Below, piece after piece: positions 30,202 to 38,937 of a DNA stretch of 64,000 bases. Each line of letters opens with the position of its first letter. Position 1 is the stretch's first letter. The notes under the pieces are model-generated. The model did no database searches. It was not told the DNA's origin and was given only the letters and a program-made list of their open reading frames with translations. The translations under genes and the position numbers were made by a program. The DNA comes from Chryseobacterium sp. YIM B08800 (GTDB taxonomy: Bacteria > Bacteroidota > Bacteroidia > Flavobacteriales > Weeksellaceae): the NCBI RefSeq assembly GCF_026163565.1, contig NZ_JAPDKN010000028.1, positions 26,161-90,160 of the forward strand, read 5' to 3'.

Positions 30202-32829
30202 ATGAAAATTGAGAAAATACAGGCTTTACGTGGTCCGAATATTTGGAGTATAAGAAGAAAGAAGCTAATACAGATGCGTTTGGATCTGGAGGAAATGGAA
30301 GATTTCCCTACCAATAAAATTGAAGGTTTTCGTGAAAGAATAGAGCAGCTTATGCCTTCGCTCATTACTCATCGTTGTTCTGAAGGAACGAGAGGCGGTT
30401 TTTTTCATAGAGTAGAAACGGGGACATGGATGGGGCATGTGATTGAACACATTGCTTTAGAAATTCAAACTTTAGCCGGAATGGATACCGGATTTGGAAG
30501 AACTCGTGAAACAAAAACTCCCGGAGTTTACAATGTAGTATTTGATTATATTGAAGAAAATGCAGGGATCTATGCAGCCGAACAAGCGGTAGAAATTGCC
30601 TTAGCTTTAATTGAAAATAAAGAATATGATATTAATGCCTGTATTCAAAAATTAAAAGAAATCAGAGAACGTGTAAGATTAGGACCTTCAACAGGTAGTA
30701 TTGTTGAGGAAGCGGTTTCAAGAAAAATTCCGTGGATACGATTGGGAAGCAATTCTCTGGTTCAATTAGGTTACGGGGTTAATCAGCAAAGGTTTCAGGC
30801 GACGATTACCGGAAATACAAGCTCGATTGCTGTAGATATTGCCTGCAATAAAGAATTGACGAAAAGAATGCTTCATGATGCTGCAATTCCTGTTCCGATG
30901 GGAGATTTAATTGTGGACGAAGAAGATCTACAGAGAGTCATCAAAAAAATTGGTTATCCTATCGTTATCAAACCTTTGGATGGAAATCATGGGAAAGGTT
31001 CTTCAATCAATGTTAATGATTGGGTTTCTTCTGTGACAGGTTTAGAATACGCTCAGAAATATTCAAAAAAAGTAATTGTTGAAAAATATATTACGGGATA
31101 CGATTTTAGAGTTTTGGTAATCAATAATAAAATGGTTGCTGCTGCGAGAAGAGTTCCCGCTCATGTTGTTGGTGATGGTGAGTCTAATCTTGAGAAACTC
31201 ATTGAAAAAGAAAATAAAGATCCAAGAAGAGGATATGGTCACGAAAATGTTCTGACCGAAATCACAGTTGATAAAGACACTTTAGAATTACTTGAAAAAC
31301 TTCAATATACTTTAGAAACAGTTCCTCAAAAGGGGGAAGTAGTTTATCTAAAATCTACCGCTAATCTTTCTACAGGTGGTACTTCTATTGATGTAACCGA
31401 TATGGTACATCCTGAAAATATCACAATGGCAGAAAGAATTTCAAAAATCATCGGTTTAGATGTCTGCGGAATTGATATTATGGCAGAAAATCTTACACAG
31501 CCTTTGAAAGAAAGTGGCGGAGCGATAATTGAAGTGAATGCAGCTCCTGGTTTCAGAATGCATTTGGCTCCGAGTGAAGGTCTTCCGAGAAACGTTGCCG
31601 CTCCGGTTGTAGATATGTTGTATCCGCAAGGAAAACCTTTTACCATTCCGATTATTGCAGTTACAGGTACTAACGGAAAAACAACAACGACGAGATTAAT
31701 TTCACATATTGTAAAAAGCAATGGCTATAGAGTAGGTTTCACCACATCAGACGGAATTTATATTCAGAATACGATGTTGACGAAAGGGGATACAACAGGT
31801 CCTATTTCAGCCGAATTTATTTTGAAAGACCCAACTGTAGAATTTGCAGTTTTAGAAACCGCACGTGGCGGAATTCTTCGTTCCGGTTTAGGATTCGGAC
31901 AGTGTGATATCGGAGTTTTAACCAATATTAAAGAAGATCATTTAGGAATGAATGATATTCACAACCTGAAAGATTTAACCAAAGTAAAAAGGGTAGTACT
32001 CGACAGTGTAAAGAAAAGCGGATGGAGCGTTTTGAATGCTGAAGATGAATATTCTATGAGAATCATCAACGATTTACCGAGTAATGTCGCTATTTTTAGT
32101 TTGGATGAAAATAATGAATACATTAAAAAATTCGCTAAAGAAGGACGCACAACTTGTGTTTACGAAGAAGGCTATGTAACCATCAAAAAAGGCGATTGGA
32201 AGATCAGAATCGGAAAAGTAAAAGATTTTCCGATTACGATGGAGGGAAAGGCAAAATTTATGATTGATAACGTTTTGGCAGCGAGTTTGGCTTGTTATCT
32301 TTATGGTTTTGGGATTGAAGATATTTCCAATTCACTTCGTACATTTATTCCAAGTGCGCAATTGACTCCGGGAAGACTGAATGTATTTAAATTTAAAAAC
32401 TTTAAAGTTTTAATAGATTTTGCGCACAATCCTGCAGGTTACGAAGCAATTGAAGATTATCTTAAAAATGTAGAATCTACCAAGAAAATCGGAATTATTT
32501 CCGGTGTGGGAGACAGAAGGGATGAAGATATCAGACTATGCGGAAAGATTGCCGGAAGAATGTTTGATCATATCATTATCAGAAATGAAAAACACCTTCG
32601 TGGAAGAACAGAAGAAGAAATCAACGGTTTGATTATCGACGGAATGCAGTCTTCAGGAAAAGATGTAAGCTATGAGATTATTCCTAAAGAAATCGATGCG
32701 TTGAAACATGCGATGGGAATGGCAGAAGAAGGTACTTTTATTACCGCTTTAAGTGATGTAATTTCTAATGCAATTGACCTTGTTCAGGATTATCAGGCGA
32801 GAGAATTGCTTGAAGACGATAAATTTTAA
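30202..32829 (+). CDS. cphA: Cyanophycin synthetase
   Basis: ATP-dependent polymerisation of aspartate and arginine into cyanophycin, a nitrogen reserve granule. At 875 residues it has the full CphA1 layout. An N-terminal domain (1 to about 160) has H79-V-I-E82-H83, an HxxEH motif like the reported primer-cutting metallopeptidase site. The ATP-grasp domain (about 215-480) has IVIKPLDGNHGKG, a KST/GGTS loop and IIEVNAAPG. The Mur-ligase-like domain begins about 482 and carries the P-loop GTNGKTTTT at 489-497, followed by DHLG and the FAHNPAGY region. All three active sites look intact. It is divergent from cphB and closed by a strong terminator. Promoter boxes lie in the shared spacer. Confidence 0.97.
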   Translation: MKIEKIQALRGPNIWSIRRKKLIQMRLDLEEMEDFPTNKIEGFRERIEQLMPSLITHRCSEGTRGGFFHRVETGTWMGHVIEHIALEIQTLAGMDTGFGRTRETKTPGVYNVVFDYIEENAGIYAAEQAVEIALALIENKEYDINACIQKLKEIRERVRLGPSTGSIVEEAVSRKIPWIRLGSNSLVQLGYGVNQQRFQATITGNTSSIAVDIACNKELTKRMLHDAAIPVPMGDLIVDEEDLQRVIKKIGYPIVIKPLDGNHGKGSSINVNDWVSSVTGLEYAQKYSKKVIVEKYITGYDFRVLVINNKMVAAARRVPAHVVGDGESNLEKLIEKENKDPRRGYGHENVLTEITVDKDTLELLEKLQYTLETVPQKGEVVYLKSTANLSTGGTSIDVTDMVHPENITMAERISKIIGLDVCGIDIMAENLTQPLKESGGAIIEVNAAPGFRMHLAPSEGLPRNVAAPVVDMLYPQGKPFTIPIIAVTGTNGKTTTTRLISHIVKSNGYRVGFTTSDGIYIQNTMLTKGDTTGPISAEFILKDPTVEFAVLETARGGILRSGLGFGQCDIGVLTNIKEDHLGMNDIHNLKDLTKVKRVVLDSVKKSGWSVLNAEDEYSMRIINDLPSNVAIFSLDENNEYIKKFAKEGRTTCVYEEGYVTIKKGDWKIRIGKVKDFPITMEGKAKFMIDNVLAASLACYLYGFGIEDISNSLRTFIPSAQLTPGRLNVFKFKNFKVLIDFAHNPAGYEAIEDYLKNVESTKKIGIISGVGDRRDEDIRLCGKIAGRMFDHIIIRNEKHLRGRTEEEINGLIIDGMQSSGKDVSYEIIPKEIDALKHAMGMAEEGTFITALSDVISNAIDLVQDYQARELLEDDKF

Positions 32830-32834
32830 AATAG

Positions 32835-32865
32835 AAAAAGGAGTAAGTTAATTTACTCCTTTTTT
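32835..32865. terminator. Bidirectional terminator of cphA and the facing gene
   Basis: A perfect 12-bp stem (AAAAAGGAGTAA / TTACTCCTTTTT) with a 6-base loop gives T-runs on both strands. The stop codon of the facing minus-strand gene lies inside the stem. Confidence 0.85.
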
Positions 32866-33335
32866 GTTTCTGGTTGTTCAGAATTAGCGTAAATCATGCC
32901 AATAGTAAGGTTTTTGTAATCCTTTAAAATCTGTTGATTAGATTTATTTTTTAGGCTGTCTCTATAAAATCCGATCCTCTTTGTTTCAGAATAAAAAAGC
33001 TTATTGGTTTCAACGTCTTGTTCTTTAATGAAAAGCGTTAATCTTGCAGGTTTTATTCCTTTTTGCTGAAGTTGATATTCATCTTTTCGATTACTAAATC
33101 TTAAAACAATGAAACTCATTTCTTCAGACCAGCCACCGCCAACGTAAGCTATCTCAAAATTTACTTTAAGGTCTCTTAAAAGGTCTTTTACTTTTTTATT
33201 AAGGTAAAACTTTTCATTTTCTTTAAATTTTCCAATTTCCTGTTTAGAATAAATTTTTTGTTGAGCATTCAGCTTAAACGTAAAAACTAAAATAATCGGA
33301 AAAAAGACTTTTAAAACATATTTATTCATTTTCAT
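32853..33335 (-). CDS. Secreted protein of unknown function
   Basis: A 160-residue protein with a signal peptide (residues 1-24, ending FKLNAQ). The mature part has VGGGWSEEMSFIVLRF and charged C-terminal helices, with no recognised family. A second ATG two codons in is an alternative start. It is convergent with cphA and downstream of the small membrane-protein gene on the same strand. Confidence 0.75.
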   Translation of the reverse strand: MKMNKYVLKVFFPIILVFTFKLNAQQKIYSKQEIGKFKENEKFYLNKKVKDLLRDLKVNFEIAYVGGGWSEEMSFIVLRFSNRKDEYQLQQKGIKPARLTLFIKEQDVETNKLFYSETKRIGFYRDSLKNKSNQQILKDYKNLTIGMIYANSEQPETKKE

Positions 33336-33391
33336 AAACTATTCTTCCTCAAAAAAGCATTAAAATTCTTATTCAAATTTTATTTTTTTTG

Positions 33392-33835
33392 CTACCAGTT
33401 TTTTTCTATTTTTTGAAGCTTAATCAAGTAAGGAATTAAAACAGCAACTTCAAGTCGTAATTCAAAGTTTTTAGTAAAAAATGGTAAAACAAACATTGAA
33501 ATTCCGCAAACGGCTAATCCAATAACTGCATCTATTTTTGCGATTTTTATTCCCCAATCTTGCTCAAACCACAGTCCGTACAAGACAATACCTTTTAAAA
33601 TAAATAAAGCTGTGAGGAAAAATCCTATTAAACTATATGCTTTATCAGTTTCAAACCCGTAAAGAGACAAGTTAATTTTACCCATGAAAAATCCGAAAGC
33701 CAGAATTAAAACACCAATAAAACCGCAAGCAAAGAAAAGCCAGGTGAAAACTTTTATCCATATAGGCAATAGATTCCTTCTTCTTTTTGTGGTTAACTGA
33801 TGATCAAATTCATCAAAAACTGATTTTTCTTCCAT
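33392..33835 (-). CDS. Small four-helix membrane protein
   Basis: A 147-residue integral membrane protein with four hydrophobic helices (about residues 25-50, 66-86, 98-113 and 118-134) and charged ends. No motif or family is recognised. The ATG is chosen over a TTG two codons upstream. It follows the ATP-grasp-like gene by 13 bases and is probably co-transcribed with it. Confidence 0.75.
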   Translation of the reverse strand: MEEKSVFDEFDHQLTTKRRRNLLPIWIKVFTWLFFACGFIGVLILAFGFFMGKINLSLYGFETDKAYSLIGFFLTALFILKGIVLYGLWFEQDWGIKIAKIDAVIGLAVCGISMFVLPFFTKNFELRLEVAVLIPYLIKLQKIEKNW

Positions 33836-33848
33836 ATACAATTACTAT

Positions 33849-35033
33849 TTATTCTTCCCCAAAAAATGCATGAGAACTGCCAATCCAGATTGCATCTTTT
33901 TTATTGAAATCTACATTCACCATCGCAGCTTTTGTCATTCTTGAAAGGTTTTGAAGTAAAATTGGTCGTTCTTCATTTTCTTTCCAGATATAAAGCAAAC
34001 GAATTTCGGCTCTTGAAAAATCTCCGTTGATATCTTCAAAAATTGGCTCGTAGTTTACTTTTCGCTGCAAGATATAATTTTTTTTATCTAAAATAGAATC
34101 AGTAATCTCTTTTGTGGGATTTAGATTCACGCCGCTACCTGCAAAAGAAAACAAAGGTTTCAAAACAAAATTTTCAAGGCTTTCATTTTCAGGAAATTCG
34201 TCCAGGAAATAGCTTTTCGGAACAAATTCATGTTTTAGTAAAGGCAAAAGATATTTAGAAATCTTGAAGAACCAATTCGGGTGAGTGATCCATTCTACAT
34301 CTACGTCTTCACGGAAATTAAACTCAGTTTTAAGGTCTGGAATTTTATCAAGCTCATCAAAAATAACGCGATTATAAATTCTTTTGATTCTGATCAGTTC
34401 ACCATTGTGCTCATAAAATAATTGATTTCCGTGTTTTTTTACTTTAGTGAGACAAACAGTTTTTATGCCTAAAAGTTTTTCGGTTAAAGCAAAATCAATA
34501 GCCGTTTTCTGTTTTTCAGGATAAATTTCAAGCAAAATAACGTTTTTCGGATCTTCTATACCAACAATTAATTCTTGTAAATGCTTCTGATAATCGTCAT
34601 CCGAAATATTATTTTTCAATTGATTTAAGAAAGGATAAACCTCACAAAATGTCTCTTCATAAACATTCTGAAAAGCATACAGCGAAGGAAAAGCTTGTAG
34701 CTCTATCAGTTGAGGTTCTATTTTACCGTTTTCGCTTCTGCAAATTCCAAAATCTATGGTAAAAAAATGAGGCTGTTTGGTATCGTTGGGAACTTTGCAG
34801 TTTTCCGGAATCGAATTTTCTAAAGTTCCTTCAGGTAAGTTTTTAATCTGATCAATAATACTTTCACTTGCTGAAACTAATTTTTCTTTGAATTCTTTAG
34901 TAAAAAAAATGGGGCTTTCAGACAATCTGAAGGTAGGCTGTATGCCACTTTTTTCTTCCAAGATTGATTTTAGCTGATCATACTTTTCGCTGGTGAATTC
35001 TTCGTTGAACTGTTTTCTGTATTTTTGGATCAT
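33849..35033 (-). CDS. ATP-grasp-like ligase, divergent
   Basis: A 394-residue protein, last ligase of the amidoligase run. The first half has PHFFTIDFGICRS and IELQAFPSLYAFQN, reminiscent of proteins with a pre-ATP-grasp region. The second half has FVLKPLFSFAGSGVNL (nucleotide-binding Lys and Gly-rich loop), KNYILQRKV (adenine-side strand) and AEIRLLYIW (metal-binding end). That order matches ATP-grasp enzymes. The closing LSRMTKAAMVNVDFNKKDAIW is distinctive. The substrate is unknown. A terminator-like hairpin separates it from the amidotransferase gene upstream, so it may be only partly co-transcribed with the run. Confidence 0.78.
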   Translation of the reverse strand: MIQKYRKQFNEEFTSEKYDQLKSILEEKSGIQPTFRLSESPIFFTKEFKEKLVSASESIIDQIKNLPEGTLENSIPENCKVPNDTKQPHFFTIDFGICRSENGKIEPQLIELQAFPSLYAFQNVYEETFCEVYPFLNQLKNNISDDDYQKHLQELIVGIEDPKNVILLEIYPEKQKTAIDFALTEKLLGIKTVCLTKVKKHGNQLFYEHNGELIRIKRIYNRVIFDELDKIPDLKTEFNFREDVDVEWITHPNWFFKISKYLLPLLKHEFVPKSYFLDEFPENESLENFVLKPLFSFAGSGVNLNPTKEITDSILDKKNYILQRKVNYEPIFEDINGDFSRAEIRLLYIWKENEERPILLQNLSRMTKAAMVNVDFNKKDAIWIGSSHAFFGEE

Positions 35034-35056
35034 AATTTTTTTCTTTTGTGATTTAA

Positions 35057-35083
35057 AAAATCGAGCAAATTATGCTCGATTTT
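35057..35083 (-). terminator. Terminator or attenuator inside the amidoligase run
   Basis: On the minus strand a perfect 10-bp stem AAAATCGAGC / GCTCGATTTT with a 7-base loop is followed by TTTTAAAT. It lies between the amidotransferase gene and the last ATP-grasp-like gene. Confidence 0.7.
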
Positions 35084-35107
35084 AATTATTTTTTATTTGA
35101 ATTTTTA

Positions 35108-35941
35108 TCAGGCTGTTGCCGTCTTTTGTTTCAAAATATTTTTCTTTGCATCGCTTAAAAAACGAGGAAGAATCTGAGATTGTGTAAGAACGATTTTGTC
35201 TTCGTCATTAATTCGGTCTACGGTTTCCAGATATTTTTCCATACCGTAATTTTCAATCATGGCTTCTTTATTTTTCTCGTCTTTCAGGTTTTCAATCATT
35301 CCGTCGGGATTGGCTTCAGGATGAAACTGTGTGCCGAAAATTTCATCAGAAAAACGAACTGCCATAATTGCCCGTTCCAAATCAATGTGAGGACGGGATT
35401 TTTCAATCGCCATCATTTTCATTCCCAACTCTTCAAAACGCTCTGCATTAGGCTCAATAAATTGATATGCTCTGGAATCTACAGCATAAAAAGGATCAGG
35501 TAAGTTTTTAAACAGAAATTCATCTTCACCCTCTTCTGTTTTGTGAATAGGCATTATCCCGAAAGAATAAGATCTTCTTTGGCAGATATTGCCCAATTCC
35601 CAATGAATACTCGCCAATTGAAAGGAATGACAAATCAGAAAAAGATATTTTTTAGCATCATTATGCTTGTTATATTCATAAACTGCATCTAAAAAATCTG
35701 CAAATTTCTGTTCCCATTCAAAACCTTCACGGTGCGGATTTCCCGGTCCGCCGGAAGAAATGAATATATCAAAATCTTCAATGTTTGGAATCTCGTTTTT
35801 ATATCTTACATCAAAACCTGTAATGCTTATATTTTCTTCCGATTGCTTCTGGAAATTCTCAGAGATTTCTTTAATATTTTTAAATCCCTGATTTGCCTGA
35901 TTGTTGTTCATATCCAGCAAAGCAATTCTTACATCTTTCAT
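35108..35941 (-). CDS. Class I glutamine amidotransferase-like protein
   Basis: A 277-residue stand-alone GATase1 domain. The triad is visible: nucleophile Cys104 in LICHSFQL, and His207 and Glu209 in GTQFHPEAN. The ISSGGPGNP oxyanion loop is at 62-69. It should release ammonia from glutamine or act as a related hydrolase on a gamma-glutamyl compound. No synthase domain is fused. Its position directly after the carboxylate-amine ligase gene (32 bases) suggests it supplies ammonia to, or trims, the product of the neighbouring ligases. Confidence 0.9.
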   Translation of the reverse strand: MKDVRIALLDMNNNQANQGFKNIKEISENFQKQSEENISITGFDVRYKNEIPNIEDFDIFISSGGPGNPHREGFEWEQKFADFLDAVYEYNKHNDAKKYLFLICHSFQLASIHWELGNICQRRSYSFGIMPIHKTEEGEDEFLFKNLPDPFYAVDSRAYQFIEPNAERFEELGMKMMAIEKSRPHIDLERAIMAVRFSDEIFGTQFHPEANPDGMIENLKDEKNKEAMIENYGMEKYLETVDRINDEDKIVLTQSQILPRFLSDAKKNILKQKTATA

Positions 35942-35973
35942 AACTACATAATTTCTGCAAAGTTATGAATTTA

Positions 35974-37092
35974 TTATAAAGCAATTTGGCTGTGCGTGAT
36001 GCCGTATTCGGTTTCAGCAATCATATAATCAACGACTTTCTTCAAATCTCCGGTTTCTTTATAGACCGCCAATTGCCGATCTGCACCCGTTCCGTTTTCC
36101 AAAATTTTCCAGGCATATTCTACTTCTTTTCTGCATCCTAATTCATCCACAACATCATCAATAAACTCTAAAAGTTCCTTTAAAAGATCAGGGTAAGGTA
36201 CAGATTCTTCTTTACCAAAATCAATCAGTTTAGAATGAATTCCATCTTTAGAAGCACGCCATTTGTTTTCGTTAAGCAACAATCTTCTGTAGCTTCTGAA
36301 ACTTAAATTCTGCTGATGAAGTTTATAGATTTTAGCCACTAAACTCTGCATAATTGCAGCCAAACAAACCGTTTCTTCAATTCTTAAAGGCATATCGCAA
36401 ATCCTGAACTCAATGGTCGGATAAAACGGGTGAACACGCAGATCCCACCAAATTTTCTTGGCATTATCAATTGTTCCTGTTTTTACCAAAAGATCTACAT
36501 AGCTGTCAAATTCCGCCAAAGAAGTAAAGTAACTCGGGATTCCGGTTCTTGGGAATTTTACAAAAATTTCCTGTCTGTAAGATTTAAAACCAGTACTTCT
36601 TCCAATCCAGAAAGGGGAGTTGGTTGATAAAGCATAAACATGCGGAAGGAAATAGCGCATTACATTCTGTATTCTTACGCCTTCTTCACGGTTTGGAATT
36701 CCAATGTGAACGTGCAATCCGAAAATAAGATTTCCACGGGCAACATCGCCCATATCGTCTACAATTTTGTTGTAACGTTCGCCGTTTGTAATGGTGTTGT
36801 GTTCCCAATTTGAAAAAGGATGAGTTCCACCACCAGAAACACGAAGTCCCTGTTCATGAGCTGTGTTGATCAAATGTCTTCTAAGATTGGTGAGTTCAGC
36901 CTGAGCTTCCTGAATATTCTGGCAAATTCCGGTTTCCATTTCAATCATCGATTCGTGCATTTCGTGTTTTAAATTTTCGCTTAAAACAGCTTTTCCGCCT
37001 TCAATAATTTTTGAAACGTGAGAAATTAAATCACGGCTTTCAACATCTATAATCTGATATTCTTCTTCTATTCCTATTGTAAATTGATGCAT
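35974..37092 (-). CDS. Carboxylate-amine ligase, GCS2 (YbdK) family
   Basis: A 372-residue glutamine-synthetase-fold ligase. The start FTIGIEEEYQIID carries the paired Glu metal ligands, FGLHVHIGIP supplies His, and TIEFRICDMPLR the third metal/ATP side; these are the YbdK-type gamma-glutamylcysteine-synthetase-like motifs. Such enzymes join an amine to a carboxylate with ATP. E. coli YbdK has weak Glu-Cys ligase activity, but the physiological product is often unknown. It is downstream of an ATP-grasp gene (25 bases) and upstream of the amidotransferase, within a run of ligases. Confidence 0.93.
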   Translation of the reverse strand: MHQFTIGIEEEYQIIDVESRDLISHVSKIIEGGKAVLSENLKHEMHESMIEMETGICQNIQEAQAELTNLRRHLINTAHEQGLRVSGGGTHPFSNWEHNTITNGERYNKIVDDMGDVARGNLIFGLHVHIGIPNREEGVRIQNVMRYFLPHVYALSTNSPFWIGRSTGFKSYRQEIFVKFPRTGIPSYFTSLAEFDSYVDLLVKTGTIDNAKKIWWDLRVHPFYPTIEFRICDMPLRIEETVCLAAIMQSLVAKIYKLHQQNLSFRSYRRLLLNENKWRASKDGIHSKLIDFGKEESVPYPDLLKELLEFIDDVVDELGCRKEVEYAWKILENGTGADRQLAVYKETGDLKKVVDYMIAETEYGITHSQIAL

Positions 37093-37117
37093 TTTTTTTC
37101 AGTGTTTTTTTTAGGTT

Positions 37118-38071
37118 TTATTTTACAGAGTCTTTTACAAAAGTTCCCCACGAGATATTGGGTTTTCCGGGAACGTGTTCTTTAGCTTTTTCAATGGCTA
37201 ATTTTGCAGAATGTTCTACAATCCACGCAAAATTTTCTTCTCCTACAGAGTTTTTGTCTGCATCCGGAGCAGGATTACAGAAATCAATGGCGTAAGGAAT
37301 TCCATCTCTTACCGCAAATTCTACGGTGTTGAAATCGTATCCTAAAGCCTGATTCATTTTAATGGTATAATCATGAATTGTTTTCAATAATTTTTTTAAA
37401 TCTTCACCTTCTGTTTGATGCGTGGTTTCATATCTCAAATGTGGTGCATTTCTTGGCTCATAAGGCATAATGTGAACGTATTTTTGCCCTAAACAATACA
37501 CTCTGTAATAATCCTGAAAAACAATTTCTTCCTGCACCATCATTACTAATTGTTCTGTTTCGCTCAGTTTATCCCAAAGATCCTGCGGATTTTCTACTCT
37601 GTAAACACTTTTCCAGCCACCACCGTCGTGAGGTTTCATATAAGCAGGAAATCCTACGTAATCAAAAATATATTCCCAGTCGTGTGGAAACTTTAGGTTT
37701 CTGAATGAAGTTTCGGAAGTGTTTGTAGGTCTTTCGTGTGAAGGAAGCAAAACAGTTTTTGGTAAAGGAATTCCAAGTTTGGTCATTAAAGCATTGTTGA
37801 AGAATTTCTCATCTGCGCTCCACCAAAAAGGATTATTGATTACATAGGTTCCGTTTAAAGCTGCATTTTTCAGATAAGCTCTGTAGAAAGGCACATCCTG
37901 AGAAATTCGGTCTATAATCACGGCATACCCATAATCTGCGCCTTGCTCCAATTTATCTATATTCACAGCTTCAGCGATTACTTCTCCGCCTCCAAGTTCG
38001 TTTACTTTATCAATAAATGCCCACGGAAATGTATCTTCCATTCCGAATAAAATTCCTACTTTTTTTGCCAT
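37118..38071 (-). CDS. ATP-grasp ligase
   Basis: A 317-residue ATP-grasp enzyme. An N-terminal Rossmann-like part (VGILFGMEDTFPWAFIDKVN) is followed by YMKPHDGGGWKSVYRV (nucleotide Lys and Gly-rich loop), MMVQEEIVFQDYYRVYCLG and the metal-binding end VRDGIPYAIDFCNPAPDAD. It should activate a carboxylate as an acyl phosphate and ligate an amine or thiol. The substrate is unknown. It is co-directional with the GCS2 ligase downstream and the esterase upstream. Confidence 0.88.
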   Translation of the reverse strand: MAKKVGILFGMEDTFPWAFIDKVNELGGGEVIAEAVNIDKLEQGADYGYAVIIDRISQDVPFYRAYLKNAALNGTYVINNPFWWSADEKFFNNALMTKLGIPLPKTVLLPSHERPTNTSETSFRNLKFPHDWEYIFDYVGFPAYMKPHDGGGWKSVYRVENPQDLWDKLSETEQLVMMVQEEIVFQDYYRVYCLGQKYVHIMPYEPRNAPHLRYETTHQTEGEDLKKLLKTIHDYTIKMNQALGYDFNTVEFAVRDGIPYAIDFCNPAPDADKNSVGEENFAWIVEHSAKLAIEKAKEHVPGKPNISWGTFVKDSVK

Positions 38072-38126
38072 AATTTTTTTTCTTTTTTAAATGTTTACTA
38101 TTAATATTTTGATTTTTTTTGAATTC

Positions 38127-38837
38127 TTAAAAAAATGCACCGATATATGTTGGGAATGTCATTCTCCAAAGCGGCCAGTCGTGATTGATCCATTTTTTTT
38201 CATCATACCAGAAATCAATACCTTTTGAAGCTAAAATTTCTGCCATTTCCACGTTTTTGTCTTTGCATATATCTTCATCAGAAGTGCTTAAAACAATGTG
38301 CATGTGTTTGTATTTCCAGGCTTCATCATTTTTTACAAATTCTCTCGGACAATTAAAATAAACGAGTTCACCATCATATCCATCCATGAAATTTCTAATG
38401 CTGAATGCTCCCGAAAGACAGAATAAATGCGAAATCACATCCGGAAATCTGAATGCGAAATTAGCTGCATGATAACCTCCGAAACTCGCTCCTGCAATCG
38501 CAACACGATGAACCTGATGAAGTTTTTGAATATAAGGAACGAATTCCTGAATCAGAAACTGTACATATTTTTCATAATTTCTGATTCTTTGTTGCGGTGA
38601 AATTTTTTCGTCATAAAAAGTCCACGCATCAATCGTTTGAACGTTATATAGTTTTACTTTTCCCTGCTCAATAAAATAATTGATGCTGCTGTTCAGGTGA
38701 AAATCATGATTTTGAGTATATAAACCCTGTGAAGTAGGGAACATAATAATGGGATAACCGTAATGTCCCGTAACTTCCACTTTAAGGCTTGTTCCTAAAA
38801 TATTTGAGTAATAATCTGTATGTTCTATATGTGGCAT
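38127..38837 (-). CDS. Esterase-family serine hydrolase
   Basis: A 236-residue alpha/beta hydrolase of the esterase D/IroE type without a signal peptide. The nucleophile Ser118 is in GASFGG (116-121) and the catalytic His is probably in INHDWPLW near the C-terminus. The start is the ATG before PHIEHTDYYS. A longer frame begins inside the upstream heptamer array and is rejected. It sits between two ATP-grasp ligase genes, so it probably hydrolyses or transfers an acyl group of the same unknown metabolite. The leader contains the tandem repeat and an ATTACTCATTAC-like stretch. Confidence 0.85.
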   Translation of the reverse strand: MPHIEHTDYYSNILGTSLKVEVTGHYGYPIIMFPTSQGLYTQNHDFHLNSSINYFIEQGKVKLYNVQTIDAWTFYDEKISPQQRIRNYEKYVQFLIQEFVPYIQKLHQVHRVAIAGASFGGYHAANFAFRFPDVISHLFCLSGAFSIRNFMDGYDGELVYFNCPREFVKNDEAWKYKHMHIVLSTSDEDICKDKNVEMAEILASKGIDFWYDEKKWINHDWPLWRMTFPTYIGAFF

Positions 38838-38881
38838 ATTTTTTATAATTGATAAGTAATGAGTAATGGATAGTAATTTTG

Positions 38882-38937
38882 CATCTAACATCTAACATCT
38901 AACATCTAACATTTAACATTTAACATTTAACATCTTA
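38882..38937. repeat. Tandem heptamer array (4 x CATCTAA, 3 x CATTTAA)
   Basis: Seven perfect 7-base units plus a partial one run directly into the stop codon of the upstream ATP-grasp gene and lie 45 bases before the esterase ATG on the minus strand. The unit length is not a multiple of three. Confidence 0.9.
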
